DNA of 64,000 nt, taken from the NCBI GenBank assembly GCA_016201045.1, contig JACQDM010000008.1, positions 1 to 64,000 on the forward strand, in the 5' to 3' direction. Positions within the stretch are counted from its first letter, which is position 1. Each line of letters begins with the position of its first letter. This DNA comes from Afipia sp. (GTDB taxonomy: Bacteria > Pseudomonadota > Alphaproteobacteria > Rhizobiales > Xanthobacteraceae). The translations under genes and the position numbers were made by a program. Below are positions 11,898-21,365 of this stretch, in pieces. The notes beneath the pieces are model-generated. The model searched no databases. It was not told where the DNA came from and was given only the letters and a program-made list of their open reading frames with translations.

Positions 11898-12838
11898 GCA
11901 CGACGCCGCTTTTCCCGCGTGTCGCACTGATCGGCTTCGGCCTGATTGGCGGCTCGATCGCGCGCGCAGCAAAGACGCAGGGTCTCGCAGGCGAAATCGT
12001 CGCGACGGCGCGTTCGCCGAAGACGCGCGAGCGTGTGAAAGAACTCAACATCGTCGATCGCGTGGTGGAAACCAGCGCTGAAGCGGTCAAGGACGCCGAT
12101 CTCGTCATTCTCTGCATTCCGGTCGGCGCATGCGGGCCGGTCGCGCAGGAGATCGCGCCGCATCTAAAAGCCGGTGCAATCATCTCCGATGTCGGCTCGG
12201 TGAAGGGCGCAATCGTGCGCGACATGACACCGCATTTGCCGGACGGCGTGCATTTCGTTCCGGCACATCCGGTGGCGGGTACTGAACACTCCGGTCCGGA
12301 TTCAGGCTTCGCGGAGTTGTTCGTCAATCGCTGGTGCATTCTGACGCCGCCTGCCGGGACGGATCAGGCTGCAGTCGAGAAGCTGCAGGCGTTCTGGGCT
12401 GGCATCGGAGCCAAGGTCGAGATCATGACGCCGGACCATCATGACCTCGTTCTCGCAATCACCAGTCACCTTCCGCATCTCATCGCCTACACCATCGTCG
12501 GCACGGCAGACGAACTGGAAAAGGTGACGAGTTCCGAAGTGATGCAGTTTTCCGCGAGCGGTTTTCGCGATTTCACCCGCATCGCGGCGTCCGATCCGAC
12601 GATGTGGCGCGACGTCTTCCTCACCAACAAGGACGCGGTGCTGGAAATGCTCGGCACGTTCAACGAGGATCTTTCAAAACTGACGCGCGCGATCCGCCGA
12701 GGCGACGGCGATGCGCTGTTCGAGCATTTCACACGCACCCGAGCGATCCGGCGCGGCATCATCCAGATCGGACAGGATTCGGCCGCTCCCGACTTCGGCC
12801 GCAGCCACGCCAGTCTGCCGAAGCCTTCGGACAAATAG
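11894..12838 (+). CDS. tyrC: prephenate/arogenate (cyclohexadienyl) dehydrogenase TyrC
   Basis: NAD(P)-dependent oxidative decarboxylation of prephenate or arogenate in tyrosine synthesis. The 314-residue protein begins at GTG within the GTGA overlap with hisC and starts with a Rossmann motif GFGLIGGS. Further on are the family blocks [17 protein letters not shown], and SHLPHLIAY. Substrate choice cannot be read from sequence with certainty. Together with the chorismate mutase and aminotransferase upstream, this operon covers the chorismate-to-tyrosine branch. Confidence 0.93.
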   Translation: MSTTPLFPRVALIGFGLIGGSIARAAKTQGLAGEIVATARSPKTRERVKELNIVDRVVETSAEAVKDADLVILCIPVGACGPVAQEIAPHLKAGAIISDVGSVKGAIVRDMTPHLPDGVHFVPAHPVAGTEHSGPDSGFAELFVNRWCILTPPAGTDQAAVEKLQAFWAGIGAKVEIMTPDHHDLVLAITSHLPHLIAYTIVGTADELEKVTSSEVMQFSASGFRDFTRIAASDPTMWRDVFLTNKDAVLEMLGTFNEDLSKLTRAIRRGDGDALFEHFTRTRAIRRGIIQIGQDSAAPDFGRSHASLPKPSDK

Positions 12839-12839
12839 T

Positions 12840-14033
12840 TCAGAACAACTTTGGCGTCTGCGCGACCTTCAGCGGGCCGAGATAGACGGTGCCGCTGACG
12901 AAACGCAGCGGCAGCGCCAGCGCCTTTCGCCCCTCGAGCGTCGAAGGCTGGCCGAGCAGATTGATTCCTGCGGCCACGCCCGCATTCGCATTCTTGCGCG
13001 CGACATTGCCGAGACCGGGAATGATGCGGTCGAGCGCGCCGATCACCTTGTTGACATCGTCGGCCTTCACGCCCGGCGCGATGCGATCCACCGCCGATTG
13101 CGAAACCCCCTCGTCGAGCAGCTTGTCGATGCCGAGCAACGGCACAATCTTGTCGAGACCGGCGACCGTCATCTGCAGTTCACCGTCGAGATACCCGTCC
13201 GGCGTGATGCCGAGCGAACCAGCAGCCACCGCAATCGTCTCGCCCTGCTGGACGCGCGACTGGGTGAAATCGAGCCGCCCGCCCGCCGCCTGAATGTCAC
13301 GGAATCGCTCCGGCCATGGCTTCGGCGACAGATTTTTCAGTCCGCGAAGTTGCGCGCGAATATCCGCGTCGAACGGCACGGCCAGTATCGGATGCAATCC
13401 CTGCACAGTGCCGGCGGTCAATTCCAGCGCGGTGTCGATCACCGGATTGTCGTTGACCGAGCCTTCCGCAACGCGCGTATGCAACTCAAAATGAGTCGCG
13501 CGAAACAGCGGAAGCTGCGCGGCATTGTCGATGCGGTCCACGGCCGGATTGTCGAACACGAACGACACACGCTGCGGGATCAGCGGCAATCCGGCAGCGC
13601 TCGCGCGCGCCGTCGTCCAATTCGCCACATAGGATGCCGGCTCGCCGCCGCTCGCGACAATCGCGGGGCCGGTAAACTCGGCGATGATTTTCGTCGGATC
13701 GTAAATCTGCGCCAGCACCAAAATGCTTTTGAGCTGAGCCTTCAGCTTCACGCCGCTTGCCGCCTGATCAGCCGTCTGCGAGGCGAGCGTCACAACCGGA
13801 TCGAGACACAACACTTCCATTCGGAAGGGAAATCCCGCGACCGATTTGCCGGCGCAATCGTATGAGCGGCCGGACTTTGCTTCGCGCTGCTTCCAGCCGT
13901 CGAACTTTTGATCGACCTGCGATGCCGCATAGAACCAGAATGCACTCCACGCCAAGGCTGCGCAGAGCAACAGCAAAGGTGCTGCGAAAAGCCGCCAGCG
14001 CGACCGACGCTTGATTGGATTCATGTCATGCAT
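12840..14033 (-). CDS. DUF2125 domain-containing envelope protein
   Basis: The 397-residue protein has one N-terminal transmembrane helix or uncleaved signal (AAPLLLLCAALAWSAFWFYA) and a long beta-rich periplasmic part with the DUF2125 opening (YDCAGKSVAGFPFRMEV). The family is common in Rhizobiales and has no established function. A repetitive lipid-transfer-like (AsmA-like) fold is possible but is my guess. The ATG at 14033 has TAGG upstream; GTG 14036 and ATG 14024 are alternatives. It is convergent with tyrC, one base apart. Confidence 0.8.
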   Translation of the reverse strand: MHDMNPIKRRSRWRLFAAPLLLLCAALAWSAFWFYAASQVDQKFDGWKQREAKSGRSYDCAGKSVAGFPFRMEVLCLDPVVTLASQTADQAASGVKLKAQLKSILVLAQIYDPTKIIAEFTGPAIVASGGEPASYVANWTTARASAAGLPLIPQRVSFVFDNPAVDRIDNAAQLPLFRATHFELHTRVAEGSVNDNPVIDTALELTAGTVQGLHPILAVPFDADIRAQLRGLKNLSPKPWPERFRDIQAAGGRLDFTQSRVQQGETIAVAAGSLGITPDGYLDGELQMTVAGLDKIVPLLGIDKLLDEGVSQSAVDRIAPGVKADDVNKVIGALDRIIPGLGNVARKNANAGVAAGINLLGQPSTLEGRKALALPLRFVSGTVYLGPLKVAQTPKLF

Positions 14034-14130
14034 CACAAACCTAGAGCAGCCGAATTTGGCAAATAGAAGATGGTATGCAGCACGAAGTCCAGCCGTTGCG
14101 CGTTTGCGGACCTGCTGCTAGGCGTGACGC

Positions 14131-14715
14131 ATGGCTGGAAAAGCACTTTCAGAGGCGGAATTTCCCGACGGCGACCTGTGGGTGTTCGGCTACGGATCGC
14201 TGATCTGGAAGCCGGGATTCGCGTTCGTCGAGCAATCCCCGGCGCGGCTGATCGGCGAACATCGTTCGCTTTGTATCTATTCGATGGTCCATCGCGGCAC
14301 TTACGAAAAGCCGGGACTCGTGCTCGGGCTCGACCAGGGCGGTGCATGCCAGGGCATGGCATTTCGTGTCGCGCGCAAGGATCGCGATGCGACTGTGAAA
14401 TATCTGCGCGAGCGCGAACAGGTGACCGGCGTCTATCGCGAGGTAATGCGCTCGGTCTGGCTCAAGAGCGATGCGCGCGAGCGCGTGCGGGCGCTGGCCT
14501 ATGTGGCTGATCGCAGCCACGATCAATATGCCGGCCGCCTCACGCTCGAGGAACAGTTGCGATTGGTGCGGCAGGGACACGGCGTTTACGGCGACAATGC
14601 CGAGTACGTCATTTCCACGGTCGCGGCACTTGAGGCGCAAGGCGTGCGCGACGTGCCGCTGCATCGGCTCGCGGCGCTGCTTAAGGGCGGCGAGACGCCG
14701 CTGCGTCAGAAATAA
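14131..14715 (+). CDS. chaC: gamma-glutamylcyclotransferase ChaC
   Basis: Glutathione-specific gamma-glutamylcyclotransferase of the ChaC family, which releases 5-oxoproline and Cys-Gly. At 194 residues it matches the family. The substrate-binding YGSLIW motif is at about 20-25 and the likely catalytic glutamate lies in LREREQV. It stands alone, facing plsC end to end with no spacer. Confidence 0.9.
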   Translation: MAGKALSEAEFPDGDLWVFGYGSLIWKPGFAFVEQSPARLIGEHRSLCIYSMVHRGTYEKPGLVLGLDQGGACQGMAFRVARKDRDATVKYLREREQVTGVYREVMRSVWLKSDARERVRALAYVADRSHDQYAGRLTLEEQLRLVRQGHGVYGDNAEYVISTVAALEAQGVRDVPLHRLAALLKGGETPLRQK

Positions 14716-15495
14716 TCAGTTCTGGGTGCGAAGCGGCGCGGAAAATCCGATCAGCCGCACCTGCTCCTCGCGGCCCGCTTCAACGATACGGTTCGTCGCG
14801 GTTTCGATGGCTGCGCTCACGCGTTGGGTAAATTCGTCGCGCGGCAAACCCGGCGGAATCGGATCGAGAAACTCGACGACGAGCGTTCCGGGATAACGCA
14901 GAAACGTCCGGCGCGGCCAGTACAGGCCGGAGTTCAACGCCACCGGCAAACATGTCACGCCGCAATCGACGTAAATCTGGCTGACGCCGAATTTGTAGTT
15001 CGGCGGCGCGCCGACAGCCCGGCGCGTGCCTTCCGGGAAAATGATGAGCTGGCGTCCCTTGGCAACTTCCTCGCGCGCGCGGCGGGCCATTTCATTGAGG
15101 GTCCGTCCGCCTGCGCCGCGATTGACGCCGATCATGTTCGACTTGACGAGATACCAGCCGAACAGCGGAATCCAGCGCAGCTCGCGCTTGAGAATGTAGA
15201 GCGGCTCGTCGAAAAATTGCAGCATCGCGAAGGTTTCCCAGATCGACTGATGCTTGGGCGCAACCAGAAGCGGGCCGCGCTTGAGCGGTTCGAGCTTATC
15301 GAGTCCGCGATATTCGACCCTGGTGTTGCAGATGATCCGCATGAACCAGATGCTGGTCAGTCCCCAATGCTGCGCGATCCAGACGATGCCCCATCGCGGC
15401 ATGATGTAGGTCGGGATGCCGAGCAGAACCCAGAACGTCAGATTGAGATAGAAAACAATGTTGAAGATCAGCGACCGGACGAAAATCGATACCAT
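14716..15495 (-). CDS. plsC: 1-acyl-sn-glycerol-3-phosphate acyltransferase (PlsC family)
   Basis: Makes phosphatidic acid by acylating lysophosphatidic acid at the inner membrane. The 259-residue protein has an N-terminal membrane segment (IFNIVFYLNLTFWVLL), the catalytic block KHQSIWE at 81-87 (HX4E, a common variant of HX4D), the substrate block IIFPEGTRR (about 155) and GVNRGAGG. I start it at ATG 15495 (MVSIFVRS); 54 extra residues upstream in frame overlap the previous gene and have no fit. It is the last gene of the ftsE-ftsX-ydcF-plsC operon. Confidence 0.9.
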   Translation of the reverse strand: MVSIFVRSLIFNIVFYLNLTFWVLLGIPTYIMPRWGIVWIAQHWGLTSIWFMRIICNTRVEYRGLDKLEPLKRGPLLVAPKHQSIWETFAMLQFFDEPLYILKRELRWIPLFGWYLVKSNMIGVNRGAGGRTLNEMARRAREEVAKGRQLIIFPEGTRRAVGAPPNYKFGVSQIYVDCGVTCLPVALNSGLYWPRRTFLRYPGTLVVEFLDPIPPGLPRDEFTQRVSAAIETATNRIVEAGREEQVRLIGFSAPLRTQN

Positions 15496-15512
15496 CGGAT
15501 AAACTCGTTCTT

Positions 15513-16202
15513 TTACTTTGCGGGCGTAGCCGCCGGCTTCGCCGGAGGCGCTTCGCCCGAGTCGGCCTTGTCGCCGATCATGACACGCAGCTCCGCGAAC
15601 AGGAATTTCGCGTATTCCGATAGCAGGAGCCGCAACGCCGCGCCACTCGCCCACCACGGTTCATCGCGCCATTTATCGCCTATCACCGCGAATGGAATGA
15701 GCTTGATTCCGGGCATCGCGCTCGAGAGTTCCACGATGGCGCGCGGCATGTGGTAGTTCGACGTCACCACGATCAGCGACTGAAACCCGCGCTCGATCGC
15801 CCAGCGCCGCGTTTCGGTGGCGTTGCTTCGGGTATTGACCGCCGAGCGGTCGAGGTCGACGCAACAGGCGAGAAGCCGCTCGCTGTCGGGCAGCGAACGC
15901 TTGATGTCATTGAAGCCGCTGGTCGGGTGTACGCCCGAAATCAGGAGCCGTTTGCCGTATCCTTCGGCGAGCAGATCCATTGCATCCGATACGCGCGACG
16001 ATCCCCCCGTCAGCACAACGATGCCGTCGGCGTTCTGCGATGGCTTCGACTCCGTGGAATTCACCTGCGACAAAAACCACGCAAATCCGAAACAGAGCGC
16101 GATCACAAGCGACACGGCAAGCGACACCACCGCGCGGCTGCCGCGCGGTCCGGAGCGGCTTTGATTGCCGGGGTCTGATTTCCGTGCGGCCGTCAAGCTC
16201 AT
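15513..16202 (-). CDS. YdcF/SanA family (DUF218) membrane protein
   Basis: The 229-residue protein has one N-terminal transmembrane helix (AVVSLAVSLVIALCFGFAWFL) and a periplasmic-facing DUF218 domain with VLTGGSSRVSDAMDLL, SANTRSNA-like N/ET region and VVTSNYHMPRA. Members such as SanA and ElyC affect envelope integrity and lipid-carrier-dependent wall precursors. The gene sits 75 bases after ftsX and 17 before plsC, which supports an envelope role. The precise activity is unknown. Confidence 0.85.
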   Translation of the reverse strand: MSLTAARKSDPGNQSRSGPRGSRAVVSLAVSLVIALCFGFAWFLSQVNSTESKPSQNADGIVVLTGGSSRVSDAMDLLAEGYGKRLLISGVHPTSGFNDIKRSLPDSERLLACCVDLDRSAVNTRSNATETRRWAIERGFQSLIVVTSNYHMPRAIVELSSAMPGIKLIPFAVIGDKWRDEPWWASGAALRLLLSEYAKFLFAELRVMIGDKADSGEAPPAKPAATPAK

Positions 16203-16277
16203 GGCGTTCGATGCAATGTCCTCAAAAACCGACTCTATATCTCAAATTCCGGCACTGCTGTGGTACCAATCCGGCAC

Positions 16278-17219
16278 TCAATCGATCTCTTCGAGAGTTG
16301 CAAATAGCGTCCGCCGCGAGGCCCATGCGGTCACGGCCGCGATCATCACCGCTTGGGCCGCGAGCGCAAGATAGCCGGATGCCGGAAGCGCGAACGTCCC
16401 CAGCAAAGCGGCGAACTGATCGCCGACGGGTGTGCCGGAAAACCAGCCTGCAATCGATTCCGAAAAGCCGAATGTGAGCATCGCCGCAATGCCGCCGATC
16501 AATCCGCCTTCGAGTCCCAGACGGAGAAAATGCCGCAAAAAACGATTGGCGATATAGCGGTCCTGCGCGCCAACGAAATGCAGCACTTCCACGATGGGCC
16601 GGTTGGCCGCCATCGCACCGCGCGTGGCGAATGACACCGAAATGATCGTCGCCATCACCACGAGGATCAGGATACCTGTCCCCGCAAATACGATGGCACC
16701 CGTCATCGAACGCATCCGCTCGATCCAGGCGCGGTGATCGTCGACGCTCGCCGATGACGTGACCTGTGTCACCGCGCGGCGCAGACCGGCGAGATCCGGC
16801 GTAGCACCTGGCACGATCCGCGCGACGATGACGCGCGGCACCGGCAGATCGTCGAGCGACAGACCCGTTCCGAGCCAAGGCTCCAGCAGCTTGGCCGACT
16901 CTTCGGCTGTGTAGGGACGGACGTCGAGAATGCCCGGCTGCCCGCGCACGGAATCCGCGACCGCCTTCGCGTCGCGTTCAAGGTCGCGGCCGGGCGTGGG
17001 TCTGATCTGAATCGTCAGTTCGCTCGCGACCTGCGATTGCCATTCGGCTGCGGAGGCGCGGACCAGCAGCACCGCGCCGGTGGTGATCGACGCCAGAAAC
17101 GTCATGATCGCGACGACCGCGATCAGCGCGCGGCCTGCAATCGAACCGCGCGGCACGATCGGCGACATGTTGCGCGCATCGGCTTCGCTTGTAGAGACGC
17201 TGTCGTCCATGTCCATCAT
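16278..17219 (-). CDS. ftsX: cell division ABC transporter permease FtsX
   Basis: Membrane partner of FtsE. The FtsEX complex uses ATP to activate periplasmic murein hydrolases at the septum. The 313-residue protein has a first helix (AVVAIMTFLASITTGAVLLV), a periplasmic domain (SELTIQIRPTPGRDLERDA), then three C-terminal helices with the conserved VEVLHFVGAQDRYIANRFLRHF block. It starts 24 bases after ftsE. Confidence 0.95.
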   Translation of the reverse strand: MMDMDDSVSTSEADARNMSPIVPRGSIAGRALIAVVAIMTFLASITTGAVLLVRASAAEWQSQVASELTIQIRPTPGRDLERDAKAVADSVRGQPGILDVRPYTAEESAKLLEPWLGTGLSLDDLPVPRVIVARIVPGATPDLAGLRRAVTQVTSSASVDDHRAWIERMRSMTGAIVFAGTGILILVVMATIISVSFATRGAMAANRPIVEVLHFVGAQDRYIANRFLRHFLRLGLEGGLIGGIAAMLTFGFSESIAGWFSGTPVGDQFAALLGTFALPASGYLALAAQAVMIAAVTAWASRRTLFATLEEID

Positions 17220-17243
17220 GATGCGATGTCCGCGCTACGAAAG

Positions 17244-17903
17244 TCAGTCATAGATGTGCAGCCGCGATTCATGCAGCACCATGCGCCGCGCGTCGTATTG
17301 ATCCATCAGTGCGATGTCGTGGGTCGCGATAATGACGGCGGTGCCGGTGGAATTCAACTGAATGAACAGATTGAGCAGGCGGCGCGCCAGCGAAGGATCG
17401 ACATTGCCGGTCGGCTCGTCGGCGAGAAGCAACTGCGGCCGTGCAATCACCGCACGCGCGATCGCGGCGCGCTGCTTCTCACCGCCCGAAAGGATCGGCG
17501 GCAGCGCATCCATGCGATGGCCGAGCCCGACCCATTTCAGAAGATCGATCACTTCGCGGCGATAGCTCGATTCATCGCGGCCCATCACCCGAAAAGGAAG
17601 TGCCACGTTCTCATAAGTGCTCATGTGGTCGAGCAGCCGAAAGTCCTGCAGCACGATTCCGATCCGCGAACGCAGATCCGCGCGCGAATCCTTGTCGAGC
17701 AGAGAAACATCCTGTCCGAACAGATTGACGAGGCCGCGCGTCGGCCGCAGCGACAGGAATAGCATGCGCAAAAGCGACGTTTTTCCGGCACCGGACGGGC
17801 CGGTGAGAAACTGAAACGATTGCGGCGGAATCTCGAAAGTGAGGTCGCGCAGAATTTCCGGGCCGAGCCCATAGCGCAGACCGACATTTTCAAACCGGAC
17901 CAA
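17244..17903 (-). CDS. ftsE: cell division ATP-binding protein FtsE
   Basis: ABC ATPase of the FtsEX division complex. The 219-residue protein shows Walker A GPSGAGKT (35-42), the signature LSGGEKQR and Walker [10 protein letters not shown] followed by THD. The start is TTG at 17903 with GGAG seven bases upstream; the encoded N-terminus [12 protein letters not shown] is the usual one. It heads the leftward four-gene operon ftsE-ftsX-ydcF-plsC and is divergent from the zinc-ribbon gene. Confidence 0.96.
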   Translation of the reverse strand: MVRFENVGLRYGLGPEILRDLTFEIPPQSFQFLTGPSGAGKTSLLRMLFLSLRPTRGLVNLFGQDVSLLDKDSRADLRSRIGIVLQDFRLLDHMSTYENVALPFRVMGRDESSYRREVIDLLKWVGLGHRMDALPPILSGGEKQRAAIARAVIARPQLLLADEPTGNVDPSLARRLLNLFIQLNSTGTAVIIATHDIALMDQYDARRMVLHESRLHIYD

Positions 17904-18076
17904 GCTCAGCTCCGTGTGCCGGATTCGGCCGCAGAACGGCAGATGCCGCCGCCCAAGGCCGCCGCGCCGCCGGTAGGACCGGGTAGCCGGGAAATATTGT
18001 TGCGTCCGTTATGGTTTCCGATTCGTTAACGGACGGCGGATAGCCTAGGCGCGGTCTCACTCTGGCGATTCGTCCC

Positions 18077-18943
18077 ATGCAGATAATCTGTCCCCATTGT
18101 ACGACATCTTACGAGGTCAACCCGGCGAATTTCAGCGAGGCGGGCCGTAAAGTCCGTTGCGCGCGCTGCCAGGAAGTATGGCTGGCACATCCCGAGCCGG
18201 TTCCGGCGATGGCTGAAGTTGGCGCATCGGACGGCTTTTCCGGCATGAACGCAGGTCCGGCCGGCAATGGCATGGCCGAGAGCGACGCGCCGCACATCGA
18301 TAGCCCCTCGATTTCGGGCGACTGGCCTCATCCGAAAGAGTCTCACGCCGCCAACGACTCCGATCCGGATTGGGCCGCTGCCGCGCAGCAGGACGACATC
18401 ATCGACGAGCCGGTCGAACCGAAAAAGGCCTCGCGATTCCATAGTCTCGGCGCGCCGATCGCGCCGCTCAGCGGACGCCTCAAATCCTTCGCAGCGTTTC
18501 CGGCGATCAATCTCAACACGGCTTGCGCCGTCATGGGTGCGATGGTGCTGGCGCTCGCGATCTGGCGGGCCGATGTCGTGCGGCTGATGCCCCAGACGGC
18601 GACCTTTTTCAAAATGGCCGGCCTCGGCGTCAATTTGCGCGGGCTTGCCATCGAGGACGTCAAGATCACAACCGAAATGGCAAACAACAAGCCGGTGCTG
18701 CTGATCGAAGGCAACATCAGGGATGTGTCCCGCAAGGCCGTCGAAATTCCACGGCTGCGATTCATCGTCCGCGACGCCAAAGGCTCCGACCTCTACGCGT
18801 GGAACGCGGTGCTCGAACAGCCCTCTCTCATTCCCGGCGAAAAGGCATGGTTCAAGACACGGCTGGCCGCGCCACCGGCAGAAGGACGCGAAATTGCCGT
18901 GAGATTCTTCCATAAGCAGGACCTGTCTGCCGGAGGAAGCTGA
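18077..18943 (+). CDS. zinc-ribbon (MJ0042) domain membrane protein
   Basis: The 288-residue protein has an N-terminal zinc ribbon with two cysteine pairs (CPHC at 5-8 and CARC at 28-31), an acidic, disordered middle, one transmembrane helix near 152-172, and a C-terminal DUF3426-like beta domain (LRGLAIEDVKI, IEGNIRDVSRK, IPRLRFIVRDA). Proteins of this form are anchored with the ribbon in the cytoplasm. The function is not known. Its stop overlaps the CpdR-like gene by one base (TGATG), so the two are coupled. Confidence 0.8.
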   Translation: MQIICPHCTTSYEVNPANFSEAGRKVRCARCQEVWLAHPEPVPAMAEVGASDGFSGMNAGPAGNGMAESDAPHIDSPSISGDWPHPKESHAANDSDPDWAAAAQQDDIIDEPVEPKKASRFHSLGAPIAPLSGRLKSFAAFPAINLNTACAVMGAMVLALAIWRADVVRLMPQTATFFKMAGLGVNLRGLAIEDVKITTEMANNKPVLLIEGNIRDVSRKAVEIPRLRFIVRDAKGSDLYAWNAVLEQPSLIPGEKAWFKTRLAAPPAEGREIAVRFFHKQDLSAGGS

Positions 18944-19320
18944 TGCCGCGCGTCCTGATCGCCGACGACGAGGAATCGATGCGGGCGCTGGTCGCCCGTG
19001 CGATTGCGATGGACGGCCATGACATCGTCACCGCCGCCGATGGCGCCGAAGCACTCGAACTGCTGAGCCGCGAAAGCGGCGGGTTCGATCTTCTCCTGAC
19101 CGATATCCAGATGCCGGTGATGGACGGCATCGCGCTGGCATTGGCGGCTGCGCGCGACTATCCGCGGCTGATCATTCTCCTGATGACAGGATTTGCCGAT
19201 CAGCGCGAGCGCGCGTCCGGTCTCGACGCCATCGTGCATGACGTCATCACCAAGCCGTTCGCGGTCGCCGATATCCGCACCGCCGTCGCCGACGCGCTGG
19301 CATCGCGCAAAGCCAGTTGA
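18943..19320 (+). CDS. cpdR: single-domain response regulator, CpdR-like
   Basis: A 125-residue receiver domain with no output domain. Acidic pocket residues are in ADDEE, the phospho-acceptor aspartate is D54 in LLTDIQMP, the switch region is MTGFAD and the conserved lysine is in ITKPF. In Caulobacter and rhizobia CpdR is a receiver-only adaptor that controls ClpXP proteolysis in the cell cycle. The size, MTGFAD region and position beside ftsE support that name, but other receiver-only proteins are possible. It is coupled to the preceding zinc-ribbon gene. Confidence 0.72.
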   Translation: MPRVLIADDEESMRALVARAIAMDGHDIVTAADGAEALELLSRESGGFDLLLTDIQMPVMDGIALALAAARDYPRLIILLMTGFADQRERASGLDAIVHDVITKPFAVADIRTAVADALASRKAS

Positions 19321-20523
19321 TTACTCGGCAAGCTGCGACGCAGCTTCGGCCGGCCGCAGCGTCAGCCGGCACAGCACGAACGCAATCACCGCACAGACCG
19401 CAATCGTCGTCACCATCGGCAGCGCCTTTCCGTTGAAGAAGGCGCTGGCGATCACAATCATCAGCGCGCCGGTGATCATCTGCAGCGTTCCGCCAAGTGC
19501 CGAGGCCATGCCGGCGATAGGCCCGTGATCCTCCAGCGACAGCACCATCGTCGAGGGAATCACAAGACCGAGCCAGGCGAACGCGACAAACAGCAGTGCC
19601 ATCAGCACCGCCAGATTGTCGACGCCTGACGCGATGACGGCGAACAACACGAGCGAGGCCAGCGTAAAGCACGTGACTGCCACGGACACGACGCGCGCGA
19701 TACCGAAGCGTTCGGCGAGAGAGCCGCTGAATTGCGATGCGCCGATAAATCCGATCGCGTTGACGGAAAACGCAAGGCTGTATTGGGTCGGTGTCAGCCC
19801 GAAATGGCCGATATAGATGAACGAGGAGCTTGCGAGAAACGCGAAGAAGCTCGACATCCCGAAGCCGCCGATGAATGTCAGTCCGAGGAAGCGCCAGTCG
19901 CGCAGCAGAATGCCGAAACCGTCGAGCACGCTTTTCACGCTGACTTCGACACGCTCCTCCGGGGGGCGCGTCTCCTTCAGAACGAAAGCAACGAGAATGA
20001 ACGAGAAGATCGCGGCTATTGTGACGGCGACGAATACCGCGCGCCAGCCGAACGGCACGATCAGCGCGCTTCCTGTTAAAGGAGCGAGAATTGGCGACAC
20101 GCTGAAAACGAGCATAATGAGCGACATCAATCGCGCCGCATCCGCGCCCGTGTGCAGATCGCGGATGATCGCGCGCGGAATGACCATGACGGCGGACGCG
20201 CCAAGGCCTTGCACGAAGCGAAAGAAAATCAGCCACTCGATGGTGGGCGACAGCCCGCAACCGATCCCGCCGAGCGCGAAGACGACGATGCCGAAATAGA
20301 GCGGCGGCTTGCGTCCCACCATGTCGGAGAGCGGCCCATATACGATCTGGCATACACCGAACGCTACGAAAAACATCATCAGCGTCATCTGGGTCGCAGC
20401 CGTCGACGCATGGAGGTCGGCCGAGATCGCAGGAAGCGCGGGCAGATACATGTCGATGGCGAACGGACCGATTGCGGACAGAAGACCGAGAACGATGGCG
20501 TTACGTGCAAAGCTGGTTGTCAT
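19321..20523 (-). CDS. Bcr/CflA family multidrug efflux MFS transporter
   Basis: The 400-residue protein has twelve predicted membrane helices. The Bcr/CflA signatures are an N-terminal FAIDMYLPALPAI and the MFS loop GPLSDMVGRKPPLYFG, followed by RFVQGLGASA. The family exports drugs such as bicyclomycin or chloramphenicol by proton antiport. Actual substrate is unknown. It is divergent from the SDR gene and end-to-end with the CpdR-like gene. Confidence 0.9.
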   Translation of the reverse strand: MTTSFARNAIVLGLLSAIGPFAIDMYLPALPAISADLHASTAATQMTLMMFFVAFGVCQIVYGPLSDMVGRKPPLYFGIVVFALGGIGCGLSPTIEWLIFFRFVQGLGASAVMVIPRAIIRDLHTGADAARLMSLIMLVFSVSPILAPLTGSALIVPFGWRAVFVAVTIAAIFSFILVAFVLKETRPPEERVEVSVKSVLDGFGILLRDWRFLGLTFIGGFGMSSFFAFLASSSFIYIGHFGLTPTQYSLAFSVNAIGFIGASQFSGSLAERFGIARVVSVAVTCFTLASLVLFAVIASGVDNLAVLMALLFVAFAWLGLVIPSTMVLSLEDHGPIAGMASALGGTLQMITGALMIVIASAFFNGKALPMVTTIAVCAVIAFVLCRLTLRPAEAASQLAE

Positions 20524-20573
20524 GACGCGATATTTCCCGCTTATTCTTGTCGATTATGTGAGGGAGCCGAGGC

Positions 20574-21362
20574 ATGGCTGGAGATAACGGAAAAGTTGCG
20601 CTGGTCACAGGTGCTGCGCGGGGCATCGGACTTGCGACCGCAAAGCGTTTTCTTGCCGACGGCTGGCGCGTGGCCTTGCTCGACATCGAGACGCAAACGC
20701 TGCGCGCGACGATGACGGCGCTGGCCAAGCCCGATACGACGCTCGCGCTCGAATGCGACGTGTCGGATGCGAATGCCGTTGCCGGGGCCATGTCGAAAAT
20801 CGCAGAACGCTTCGGACGGCTGGACGCGCTCGTCAACAATGCCGGCATCGCGATCTTCAAACCGCTTCTGGAGACGACGCAGGACGACTGGAGCCGCGTG
20901 CTCGCCGTCAATTTGTCCGGCCCGTTTATCTGCACGCAGGCTGCAGCGCCCTTGATGCGCGAACACGGCGGCGGCGCCATCGTCAACATCACGTCGATTT
21001 CCGGATTCCGCGCGTCCACATTGCGAACCGCCTACGGCACCAGCAAAGCCGGACTTGCTCACCTCACAAAACAATTCGCCGTCGAACTGGCCACGCTCGG
21101 TATTCGCGTCAACGCGGTTGCGCCCGGTCCGGTCGATACCGCGATGGCCAAGGCGGTCCATACGCCTGCGATCCGCGCCGATTATCATGACACCATTCCC
21201 CTCAATCGCTACGGGCTGGAAGAAGAACTCGCCGAGGCGATTTTCTTTTTGTGCAGCGACCGTGCGAGCTACATCACAGGACAGGTTCTCGCGGTCGATG
21301 GCGGGTTCGAGGCGACGGGAATCGGTCTGCCGACGTTGCGCGGCGAAGGCCGCAACGGCTAA
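20574..21362 (+). CDS. SDR family oxidoreductase
   Basis: Classical short-chain dehydrogenase of 262 residues. The cofactor motif is TGAARGIG near the start, then NNAGIA and the catalytic Ser-Tyr-Lys set in ITSISG and AYGTSKAG. The C-terminus shows VDGGFEATG, typical of 3-oxoacyl-ACP reductase-like or sugar/alcohol dehydrogenases. The natural substrate cannot be told from sequence. GAGGGAGCC precedes the ATG. It stands alone. Confidence 0.88.
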   Translation: MAGDNGKVALVTGAARGIGLATAKRFLADGWRVALLDIETQTLRATMTALAKPDTTLALECDVSDANAVAGAMSKIAERFGRLDALVNNAGIAIFKPLLETTQDDWSRVLAVNLSGPFICTQAAAPLMREHGGGAIVNITSISGFRASTLRTAYGTSKAGLAHLTKQFAVELATLGIRVNAVAPGPVDTAMAKAVHTPAIRADYHDTIPLNRYGLEEELAEAIFFLCSDRASYITGQVLAVDGGFEATGIGLPTLRGEGRNG

Positions 21363-21365
21363 CGA

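Noticed and set aside
10800-11972. 390-codon open frame on the minus strand
   Set aside because: It is antisense to hisC, which is unambiguous; the translated shadow has no family features.
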